This document shows positions 10,266-22,000 of a stretch of DNA of 64,000 bases, piece by piece. The stretch is from Anseranas semipalmata. Its lineage: Eukaryota > Chordata > Aves > Anseriformes > Anseranatidae. The stretch covers positions 449,643 to 513,642 of the forward strand of contig VXAA01002963.1 in NCBI GenBank assembly GCA_013399115.1, given 5' to 3'. Position 1 is the stretch's first letter, and every line of letters begins with the position of its first letter. A program made the position numbers and the translations under genes. The notes under the pieces are model-generated. The model saw nothing but the letters and a program-made list of their open reading frames with translations, searched no databases and was not told the origin of the DNA.

Positions 10266-13200
10266 AAAGAGAACAATTAATCTGTGGGTCTCATCAGGCT
10301 TGTTCTACATTGTTCACTCGTATTCCCTCCTGCAACTGTTCTTGTTTGCTCACCAGCTCAGAAATGAACTGCAGCCTTAGATGAGTCCCCCACACAGAGA
10401 CAATACTCTTATCTTTCCAATTTAAGCTGTATTAAATGAATGATGTCTTTCAAGTGTATGAAGCCACAAGCAGAACCACCTCACTGGGAAGAAAGCGTTT
10501 TCAAACAGAGCTAGCAGCATATTCTGTTCTATTCAGGTTCCTCCACCGTGCCCATCACCATGTATACGAGCACCTTTCTGAGCAACACCGGCACAATGCT
10601 ACTCATACCAATGCATGAATGTTCCCTTTCCATCTCCTTGGCCATGGGATGTGCATGCAGTAAATGCTGAGAGGTTAGGATCTGCTTCCTGGGACTTGGG
10701 GACAAAGAAGAAAACTTTGAGTGGAGTCTTGAAAGTGACAGAATTTGCCATGAAGTTAAACTGCTTCAAGAGTAAATTTCTGTGTCTTGGTGTAAGCTGC
10801 TGAGGACAACCTGTTTCTGACATGCACAAGGCTGTTCCCGAGGAACAGCAGGGCTGTATTTAGGCAGTGCAGGTACTTAGTTATCATGCTGGTCAAAGAG
10901 CTTTAAGCAGAACGTATTTCCTTCGGACTCTTTACTGCCAGACCTGACTGCCAGACCAGTTAATGCCACAATGTTCTCCAAGTGCAGAAGTTATACAGAG
11001 CTCCAAGAACAGAAGGAGGACAGGTTTTGTTTTGGAACTGGTAGTCATCAGAAAAGTCTTATGGCTGACCCTGTAAAGAAATTACCCTTCCTTAGGTTCC
11101 CAGGGGCTCAAAAAGTCTCCTAGACTGTGAGCAGACAAGCCTTGCCAAAGGAAGACACCAGAGAGGACTCCTACTTCTAAAATAAAGGGAAAATTGAGAT
11201 CTTGACTGACCTGATTTACCTGGAGCTTGGCATAGACTTCATTCTCTAAATCAGAGATCTCTCATGCTCTTGTGTCTAGCTACTTAAATGCCTATCTTCC
11301 ATTGTCGCCCAATAACCTAGTTAATTGACAGAGTGAAACTTGTTCACTCACTTCCTAGTGCGCAGTGACAACAACATAGTTGTAGCGGTTGTAAAGCTTT
11401 TCCCTAGCAGAAAGGTAACATTTTATACATACTAGGGATGTAAATAACTACAGAGCATGTGGAACAAGAATAAATCAAGTTTGCACCAGTGCCTCAGTCT
11501 ATAAGGAGGCAGTTAACAATATGTTTCTTCTGTAATTAAGTCAAATTGAGAGGTTACCATGTTATGTGGTTGTTTTTTTTTTTTTTTTAATCATTATGGC
11601 AATCTGGTTTACAGCACGAATCCATGAACAGCTGCACTGGCACAAATGAGGGAGCAGCAGCACCGGGGTGAAAGGGAGTAGCCAGAGGGCGTGAAGGCAA
11701 GAAATTATTGTGTTATTGTGCTGGCTTTGTCACCTGTCCCTGGAAGTTTTAGAAACTTTAAGAATTCAGGAAAAGTATGTAGAAACTCATTCCCCAGGAT
11801 TTGTAAAATCAAGACTGCATGTCTGTTTAATGGGCTGTGGTCCAGTTTAAACACAAGTTGTTGAATGGGAATTACTGGAAGACACTGCCTTTGTGGTTTC
11901 TGTCCCTCAAATCCATGAACTCTTAGGGTTTCTTAAGTCTGAATTCAGCCAGCCATTATTCTTCAGTAAGAACAGGAGGAAGGACAATGCTTTTGATACT
12001 TATACAAATTGCATCGTCTATCTAACTGTCAGTATTATATCTCTGCATTCAGTGGGGGTCAGGAGCCTGCTGCTGAATAGCTATGCAACATCAGTTGTTT
12101 GACCAAAGGCCTGTTCAGTCAAGCATTTCACTGCTCATCTGTCATTGGGGTTGCCAGTAATAACAATTAGCTTGACTTAATTGTGTATTTTAACAACGGC
12201 TTAATATTACCCAGATCTTTCCTTCACTCATAATGTAAGATACCTTTCTGCTGAATGTGGTTTTAATTAAGGCTCTGTTCACAACTTTTCACAAGCTGTT
12301 GAAAAAATCCTGCCCTGTAAGAAAAGTGATGATGCAGTAAATGCTGCTGGGGCAGAGACTGACTTTTATTAGATACGTGTTGAGCCCTTATGTATTCATG
12401 ACTGTAGATTAGCATATGTGGATGCCAAAGGAAAGACAGAATAGATTTAACAACTACAGTAATATAAAAAGTGTAAAATATGCACGTGCTGATACTAGCA
12501 CTGTTGTACGGTGGGAGGGAATGTATCCTTACAGTAAGTGGTGGCAAGCTATGACCAACTGCAGAGTGACGAGTAGGTTGACTAGATTTCCATGTGATTG
12601 AGTAGAAGTATCAAGCTGACAAAGAGGACTGTGAGAGAACAGTACTGCAGCATTGCTTGCACTTGAAGCCTGTAGCTTTTGTTGCACAAGAAAAAATAAA
12701 GAAACACATTTTTTTCAGGCATGTTGCAGGAAGGAAATGAAGCCTGGAATATTTGCCTCAGCATAAGAAAAGCTCTCACTTATCTCTGTGTGTGCCAAAC
12801 AGATAATTCTTTGCAAGATATTAGCTACTGAACTATTACCCCACATCTTCACAAAGGGAATTTGAATTCCAAACTCTCTTAACAAGCCAACGCTGTTACA
12901 CTGACAATCCCCCCCAGATGCCCCAAACAATTCCTTGGTAACTGCAAAAAAAGTTGAGGAAGTTGTTATTATATATGGAATTACGTTATGAGCAGGAATC
13001 ACTTTCATCTGGAGCAGATGTCATGTGTCCTTAGCTTGGCTTCTACTCAGACATGGAAGGCATGACATTTATATATCGTTATAAATGGGCTGGGATTTGG
13101 GTCTGCGCAAACTTTTGGGTTACAGACACTCAGAAGTACAGTCATCACCCTATCCTTCTTTTTATTGTCCAGAAGCAAACATTTTATAAAATTCTCTCCT

Positions 13201-16200
13201 CATATTCTGCCAATAAACATTTTAGTGATCCTAGCAACAACCTTTAGATGTGCTGTAAATATACTTGGCAAGCTTATGGATGCCCTTAGCCACTTTAAAC
13301 AGCCACTTTCCACTTAGTTTATGTATTTTGCACATGTGGAGAACAGCATAGGAGGGTGGAGCAGCATACGCAGGGCCCACAGTATTCATTAGTTTAGTAT
13401 CTAGGAAGGTGGAAACTCCTTGCCTGAAAACTTTTGTCTAAGCTCTAACAGGGTCTTTCTTTTGTAGACACTTTCCCAGTTTAATGGCACTTTAGGAAAC
13501 AAATGATCTTTGAGGCTTTTATCCCATAGTGAACTTGGCTGAAATATGCAACATCTTGAAAAAGTTGTTTTGACAAGGCGTGGGTCTGCAGAAACCCAAG
13601 CAGTCACACAACTAGTGGCAGTCCTGTGGCAATGTTTCTATAGGAACCTGGACTATATATCAACAACCACCACTGAACAACTAAGTCAGAAAAATGTCAG
13701 AGCATAGAAGCCACATGTGACAGTGACAGTGCCTTTTGCTCATCCTCCTTGTGATAAAGTCCCCATCAGGGCATTGCCCAAAGAGCCAGCCCATCTCCTG
13801 AACTGGGCTGCAGCATCTCCCAGTTCCTGAGGTTTAAAAACAGAATGACTTACCACTAGCTTTTAATAACATAGCAATTAAATATTCCATAAAAAAGCAG
13901 GTTGCTTTGTGACCAGTGGATCCAGCAGTGACCCTGCCTTCCTAAGAATCTGTGTCCTGCATGGGGATTCTTTGGCCTCTCAAAAGAGGAAGAGTCTCAC
14001 TGATGCCCTTCCTTCAACACAGGCAATAATATGGTCTTTCTCATCAAGTGGCTAGCTATTTTCATAAAGCTTGTGGGAACTTTATAGACCTGTGTCAAAT
14101 TCCAGAAATTAGGAAGTTAAAATATATACAAACAGATATACAAACAGTATGAGTTTGGAAATCATAGGAAGTCATGTTAAAAATTAACACACATTACACC
14201 CTTTCATGCTGGCCGCACAAATATGTCATTTCAACCGAATAAACCCTAATGGCTTGCTAGCCAGTGGAATGGCCTGCTTGCTGTAAGAAGTGAAGTCTCT
14301 ATGTGCATCCCAGTTTCTGAACTAGTTTCCCCAAATAGTCCCAGAGCAATCTTACCTTGTAATAGTCTTTCTTGATTTGAAGACAATAAAGGGAACAGGT
14401 TCACAGCAGAAGAGATTGTTCCTGCTCTGAATCTTTAGAGAACTCAATGGGATTTTTATAGGACATTTTTACACAGGTGAAGGTGAATCAGTTGCTGTGT
14501 TAATGATCCTTGCTGAGTTTAATGATGAAAAGAACTGACTGGCAAGCCAATGCAAAAGACTAGGACATCTGAAAGTCTTCCTCAGCTACTTCCAAAGCAG
14601 TGGCTTGAATCCCTTCTTTGGGAATTTAACAGCACTGGGGAGTTGTCTTTGCCATGTTTTAACATCTCTTTGACTATAGGTGTGAATGTTGGATCAGTGG
14701 GGTACCACTGTTCCAACTTATTCAGAAATGAGCGCAAAATGCAAAATGTGGATCCAGATCCGGATCTAGAATTCAAATGTTGCAGAGCCAGAGTATGTTT
14801 GGATCTGGGGTTTTTGTCTCAATGTTACAAACACAGGCTAAAATCTAGATATGTCCGCACATGCGTGCATTCAGGTTTAGCTCACTTTTAAGACAGTATA
14901 TCTTAAAATTAGTACTTTGATCAAAGTTTGAGCACAACTTGGGGGAGCTATCCTCTTCTTGGGCTCTGACTCCATGGGGGTGGCTTACATTTTTACAGTG
15001 AAACACCTAAAGCTTTCATCAGACCAGGCTTCCCGTGGCTGACTGCGTTGCCATCATCACACACATTCACAGATACCCACACCTCTAGGCTCTGGCTCCC
15101 ACACACCCAGGATGAAGCAGATAGGACAACAGGGTAGAGGAACCAGCATGCTCCAGATGTGACTTTTTTTTTTTTTTTTGGAAAAGGCCCTACAGGCTTT
15201 GCACAACATAACAAGTCCAAGCAGGTAACAGGAGAACTAGTATTTTTCCCAAACATCATGATAGTCATAATTACAGTCATATAAATCAATATGATGAAAG
15301 AAAAATCACATATTTCCAGATGCCCATGGTAAACCTACTTACTGTAAATTAGAGCCAGAGTTAAGTGTGTGGAAAACTCCTATAATTTGGGCCACAGCTG
15401 CAAGAAAAACTGTAAGAAAAGGCTCTGAGCTCTCTGTTTTCATCACAGCATTTTGTTATGTCTTTTGTTATTGATTTATCAAAAGAAAGCTGGGGTAGCA
15501 ACATTCTTTTTTACAAAGGTCTTATTTTTCATTCGGGAAAAAAATACCCCCCCCCAAAAAATTACACTAAATGAGTTGAATGATTACCTTTAATTACCAT
15601 TCACTGACTATGCTATGTCAGATAGAAAGATTCCTATATTAAAATGAACGCTTTTGAAAAATACATCAAGCATATTGCTGTGATTTGTCCTGCCAGCAAA
15701 TTCCAACATTAATCCTTTCCTAGCATTGCAACAGAGAACTGAGGTCTCACCAGAATTTCAATAGCAGTCACTGCACAGAACTAAATGATGAATCTTTTTT
15801 TTTAAAAAAAGCATCAGTACCTCATCCATAGTATTTTGTTTCATAACAATAAATTGTAGCTTGTTGGTCCTTTGAGACTTACTGTTTAATACCAGATGGT
15901 CTGATATATTTTTTCATTAATACGCTTTATTAGTGATAGGTGGTGGTTCGTGAATAAGTAAAGTAGTCACAGATATTATTTTTATTGTTTACCCAGTTTT
16001 ACAACCAAGTTTCTACTTTAGCAATAAGTATCAGTACTACGGTTGTAAAATTGATGGTATTTTTTACACTAACAGCTGGCATGCAAACGTCATGGACCTT
16101 CTTTATGGCTACTAGCCATAGGAAGATACCCTCTCAAGAGATGGGAGGTGGGTTTTCTCCAGTTGTACTGATACATGCTCAGAGATTAATTGTTTTTCCT

Positions 16201-16589
16201 GAACATTTCCAGAAATGAATCCTCTGTTGGTTGTCCCCACCAGCATCTTGCAAATGCCTTCATACAGCTCGGTATAAGTTCCCAAACCACTGTATGACAG
16301 GCTGCCGTTCTGGCCCAGCATGTTGCCTGTGCTCTGTGCTGAGCTCTTCCAACAGGGATGGAAGTTTTGCTTTACACAACATGACCTATGATTTGCTTCT
16401 CATTGTTGTGGCAACATCTCCAGCTGGGAGAAATCCATCCCAACCCGAGCCACAAGCCTCTTGGCTCTGCAGTACCTGCAGGCCATTGTAACTAAACTAA
16501 TTTGCCCACTAACAATTTTGTTTTGTTTTGCTTTAATAGAATTTTTCAGCGATAAATTGGTTTCAGACTAATTTTCTGCTCCATCTAAA
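10266..16589. other. non-coding spacer with poly-T and poly-C tracts
   Basis: No gene recognised. T runs occur at about 11,572-11,588 and 15,164-15,179, a C run at 15,547-15,555 and a T/A palindromic run near 15,797-15,811. A perfect 12-base palindrome, AGATCCGGATCT, lies at 14,756-14,767. All frames here are under 115 codons and none reads as a known protein. Confidence 0.5.
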
Positions 16590-16917
16590 TTGTCATCGTG
16601 GGATGGCAGACTGCAAACTCCAGAAAGACCTTGCCCAAGCAGATTTCCTGCTAGGAGGGAGCCAAGCAAGATCTGCAGGAGCAGGCAGATGCCCAGGAAC
16701 ATCCCACCTGGACCCCACTTTTCCCACCACTGGTGCCCTGGGACCAGGGGGCTCCACCACCCCAGTGGCTCTGGACTGCTGCCTGCAGCCTGCCAGCCCA
16801 GGGGCACCTTTGGGTTTGGGGGACAGTCCGCTATTCTGTCCAAAAGAGTTGGTGCTGGCAGCCCTGAGGGGTGTTTTGGCCAGGTGTGAGGCACAATCAC
16901 TCACAGAGAAGCCTTAA
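16590..16917. other. GC-rich patch, open in several frames, no gene recognised
   Basis: This 330-bp patch is clearly GC-richer than its surroundings and has few CpG dinucleotides. Frames of about 100 codons overlap on both strands: plus 16,590-16,889 and 16,603-16,917, minus 16,568-16,900 and 16,593-16,904. Several simultaneous open frames are what low stop-codon density in GC-rich DNA predicts, so none is called as a gene. One minus frame carries a hydrophobic segment (GGMFLGICLLLQILLGSLLA). It could be a fragment of an unrecognised repeat, an old retrocopy or a regulatory block. Confidence 0.4.
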
Positions 16918-17513
16918 AACAGGGATTTTTGCATCTGCGGCTGAGGGCTGCAGGTCGGTGCGTCAGCTGCTGAGGCTTTCCGTGCTGCAGTTTCTGTCAA
17001 AGGCAGATGCCTTCCATTTTCAAAGACAAATATACTTTTCTTCTAAGCAAAAATAATCTGAAATTATTTAAAATCTTGTCTTTCACTAAGAAAATGTACA
17101 TAGCACATCATTTATACAGAGCAAAAGTGAACATATTTTCACAGCCATAGGTTCAAGGGCGGAGCACACACAACTGTATTTAATTCTGTTCTCTTCCATT
17201 ATTAAGCACTCATGCCAGATCAGGAGCATTAACGCTGCTGCATCCAGGCTACAGAAAGCTAAATGATATGGCAAATATTTTTAGGCTTCAGTGTCTAGCT
17301 ATCATAACCTAAATTCATCCCTATGGAAAAATCTGCTCAGAAGAAACAGGAGAGCATTGAAAACCTGAAACATAGTTGGATTCTGTAAATGATGCCTTCA
17401 AACTCCACAGATGTATTGCTTTGTTTCAGACAGTCTTTGCTCCTATAGCTCATGTGAATTCTGTTTAGCTTTCTTGAGTGGTTTTACAAATTCAGGGATT
17501 TTTTTTTTTTTTT

Positions 17514-17555
17514 NNNNNNNNNNNNNNNNNNNNNNNNNNNNNNNNNNNNNNNNNN
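17514..17555. other. assembly gap (42 N)
   Basis: Forty-two undetermined bases directly follow a 13-base T run and precede TTTAATTG. The position suggests that sequencing or assembly failed in a homopolymer. True length and content are unknown, and any frame crossing it is meaningless. Confidence 0.95.
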
Positions 17556-18726
17556 TTTAATTGTGAAGGGGCACTCCATTAGAGTGTATTTAGGGATGTG
17601 GAGAAACAGTATGTTTTCTGATGAGGGGGCCAGTCCGACTCCTGCTCCAGATATTTTATGAACTCCTCCTGGAGTGCACTGAGCCATTCACTTTGGTGTC
17701 TAGATATGGGTTAACAGCCTCAGATCCACTCCATTCAGAACAGAACCAGGATTTTTGGTGTACACTGTCTGGATTTTCAGCAGGACCTATTAAAAAGGCT
17801 GAACTTTCAGCAACAAAATCTGGGAAGTTTTTTTCAAAAACACTTTTTACCCTAGAGCCTTAGCTTTAGCATCACATTATATCCAGATATCTACAGTTTG
17901 CATTAATATTTTACTAATCTAATTAATCTTAATTAATTAATGATATACTTATATTCCATAGTCTGCTCTAGGAACTTAATCCTGTTCCATGTACTGAAGT
18001 AAGTAGCTTTTTGGTCATACTCATATTGAATGTAAGAAATCTGCTTATAGGAACAGTAGTGAATGATCAGCCTTGTATCTAATAACAGATCTACTAATCT
18101 GTAATTGTATAATAGCTGACATGAGTAAAATAGGGTATTATAAACTCACATGTGCTATAGACAGCAATGAGCCTGTTAGAGTGTCCTTTTCTCTCTTTTT
18201 TTTTTTTTTTTGCTGGTATAATTATTCACACTGACTACTGAATTGGGGTATTTTTATTTGAATAAGTGATTCATGAATACAATTTGTGATTGCTTAAGTA
18301 TCCTGGGAGAGTAATAATCAAGATGATTGAATAACATTCAGCTAATAATCTATTGGTTGATTTTTATTCCTTCTCCTAATTCTATCAATTGTGACTATAA
18401 ATTTTTCTTGATTTGTTTGATATCTCTTGGAATTAATGCAGGAAAAGGTAGAAAGAAGCAAAATGACTCAAAAAAAAGTATGGAAAAAATAACATCATCA
18501 TTTTTTCTACCTTTGCCCTATAAATTGCTTATTGTAGTAGGAAGCACTTAAAATCAAACACCGCATACTATAATTAGAGTACAGTTCATGAGAAGGAGCA
18601 TGCTCGGCCTTATATTTCCGGAACTATACTTTAGGCATGCAATCACAGCCAAGCCAATGTATTATTTTATCAGATAAGAGTCACAAAAGTAAACTGAAAA
18701 ACCTGCTTGGAAATATATAATGTGAT

Positions 18727-18750
18727 TATATATATATATATATATATATT
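18727..18750. repeat. (TA)n microsatellite
   Basis: About 12 uninterrupted TA units. It is directly visible and likely to be length-polymorphic. Confidence 0.85.
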
Positions 18751-18993
18751 TACATATTTTACAGGTGGTAGGAGATTAAAGTGGGTTTAAGTTGTTCCAC
18801 AAAAACAATTCAACTATAAAGCTTGAGCACAGGCATGCACAAGAGGCATGAAACTATTCTGTGTTTTATTGCACTAGTTACAATGAACATTATATTTACA
18901 GCTTTCTTTTGAATGCACATTAAAATGATACTGAACAGAAGCAGGTAAAACAGAAACCTCAGTCTTTAGCTCTCCTGGTTTCCAGGACAATTT

Positions 18994-19014
18994 GAAAAAA
19001 GAAAGAAAGAAAGA
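18994..19014. repeat. (GAAA)n microsatellite
   Basis: A short A run followed by four GAAA-type units. It is directly visible, with no recognisable retrotransposon upstream. Confidence 0.75.
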
Positions 19015-22000
19015 ATTATGACTTAGTTGTAACAAAAGCCTCGAAGCGGATATAGAATCCGAGTTAATGATATCCTGTAATCTGATCCTGAGCAGACACT
19101 GACAGCTGTTCTCGGGGCCCTAATGAACCATGCACATTTACAGATCACTGATTAGCAGAACTTGATACTGGTGGGCACAGACAAGTCCTAACACTATTTG
19201 AAATAGCTCTGGTGGTATTAAATAACAGGGATCTGTTATCGTGTGATTACCTGTCTGTAAAATTCCTATTTATCTTCATTATGCTGCTGCTTTTCTCAGA
19301 GATGAAAGTGGGAAAGGCTTGTCATCTTTGATACTACACCTGTTGCTTTAACTCTTTGTGCTTCTTTGATAGATGAACAGATTCCTTGGGGCCAGGTTGC
19401 TAAAGGGTGGCTCTGGGCACAGCCACAGCCCTGCTGCCTCCTGCGCTGCTTTGCAGGGCAACAGTGACTTCAGCCAAAACAGACAGAAGGATTCCTTCAT
19501 GATTTTTGACAATGGTCACTTTTAAATTTATATGTGGGGAAATATGGTCCCATGCAAATAATAATACAGGCAAAGGTGTTTAGTTTCAAGCAACTGCACT
19601 ACTAAGAAGACTAGCAGTAATAGTGATGCCAATTATCCTGTATGGCAATCCAATATGCTTTATTTATGTATCTAACATCTGCACTTCCTTGATGAAATCT
19701 CAGGTGCTTAGCCCAGTCTGTGAAATTTAAACATTGAATTTCCATAAAAAAACTAACATAGCTGCTTCTAGTGACCAACACAGGACACTCACTGTGTCTA
19801 TCAGAGAGCATCCGCTACACTTACCACCACTGACCGTACGGGGAAAATGCTTTGCCTTTGCAGGGTGTTCCTGTCTGCAGAACTTAGATGGTCACCTCTC
19901 CCACTGAAGGTAGCTCTCTCCTTGGAGGTGGTAATAAGGTAGCAGTAACAGCACAGAATGTTTGCATAAGAGTCAGAGACTAAAGCATTCATCTGTCTGC
20001 ATGATGTTGACCTGATAGGCACTATTTATGACCAGTCTTCCGTTGATGAGGACTGTTGACAGGTAAACAGATACTGCTAAATGCAAGCAATCTTCCTAGG
20101 GTTGTAAAACCAGAGATTCCAGCCATGCCAGATATTCAAGGATGAAGGATGGAAACCTCAGTGTTGAAAACCTTTTTAGCTCACTTTTTAAAGAGTGCCC
20201 AAATTAATCCCTGTAAAACACTGCTCGTTACAACATTTCTTTTAAAAAGCCCAAGTGTGACTTTAAATTAGTGCACTTTCCAGGTATTTTCCTTCACCCG
20301 AGTTTTCTCAGAATGAATAATTCTGTAACATTTGTTGTCTGTAAGTTATCGGCTTCATCCTGTGTACGTGTACAACCTTTTGTGTCCCAGAGAAGATAAA
20401 AGTCGTGTTTCTAAGCAACACAGAACACTGAAAATGAGCTCACTTGCAGCATCGCCCACTGGTCCCTGAACCACTATTTCTCTCAACTTTGCCATTTCCT
20501 AAACTGGCTGAACAAAATGAGCAACACCTGTACTAATATCTTTGGAATAATGGTTAGTCTGAAACTAGCAAAAATAAGAATCAACTAATTATTTGATTAT
20601 ATTATCAAACCTGTACAACAACAGCAGACCCCAAACTTGTGTTTCTGTTATTATTTTATTCACTATGAGAGGTTCAAGGTTTTGAATATCCTTGAATAAC
20701 ACTGAATGCTACACAAGCATGTTACATACAGACATAAAAAAATCTTTTTCTGCATTTATTTATCTGCATTTGCATTTTCTTGGGAACTTGTCCTTAAATA
20801 CTCAGTGTTTGCCTTTATAAATTGCTTGTAGATCAATCTGTTGCTTTTTCTCATCAGGTGGATGGAAGGGAATGAAATATGTTTTCCAGGAGAGGTTCCT
20901 CTTCTGTGGCTAAAAAGTCCATTTCTGGAAGAATTTTGTAAAAATTTCCCTACAACACTTTGGACTTTTACTTCATCACAAAGAAGAAGCAGTTATGCTA
21001 CTGTCCAGCAGCACCATTTCAGGTTCTCTTATTGCACCCTTCACTATGTACTAAGTTGCATACACCATCCAGCATCTTCCAGGAAAAGAATGCAATCTTG
21101 TGCAACAAGACCTTCCTGCTAGGTGGAGGATGCAGATGGCTTTAGATGCCTAGTAATTTACAATCTGAAATTAAAGTTTTGATTACCTTGATTTTTACAC
21201 TAGTGTTGATTTCATAAACAGTTTCAAAAGATTATTTTAATTAGTTCTAATATAATCCTATCATGCAGTTAAAGGAACCTCATAGCAGTCAATACATATA
21301 GCTTGGGGTTCCTCCTGCTGGCAGCTACTGGATTGTATTTAATGTTCTCCCTAGGATATTCCTGCTTTCTTTCTTCTTTTAAGGAACTAACAAAGCAGCA
21401 TTTCAATAACATCAGTCCTTAAAGAAAATTAGCTTTTCTGTGATGATGCAAAGTTTGGGGACGCTAACATTTGTCTGGAGTCCTTTTCTGGTTAGGTAAC
21501 ACAGCTGAGGTGAAACATTCAGCTGTCTATTTATGATGGGATTCATTGGCCTTCATCTTAGACCTCTGAAGTTAGGCATTTATTCTCTGCTAGTCGTTAG
21601 GGTCCCTTAACTGTCAATTGGAAGAGACAGGCACTTCCAGAGGGTGATTTATTCGATCCTAAAGCAGGTGTTTAAGATAGGGAAGATGAATTGCCCTGTG
21701 GAAGTCCTATCTCTCCTCGATGGTTAGAGCAGTCTGAAGTCATTTGTTCCTAGGATCAGTACAACAGGACCATGAAGTATGCTGTCATTAATTTCAGAAT
21801 AAAGGAGTCATTGAAAGTGATGTGGCTGGGGTGAACAGAAAGTATAGCCAGGCTTTTCAAATTTAAACTGTAGTCAATGAGGTACTTCAGAAAACGGTAA
21901 CTGGAATCTAATTCCGAGGGCAGACAATGGTGGGGAGAGCTCAGTGCTGAGCTGACAGAAGTTGAGCCTTTGGCTGTTATAAGCATGGTTTCCTCTTTCT

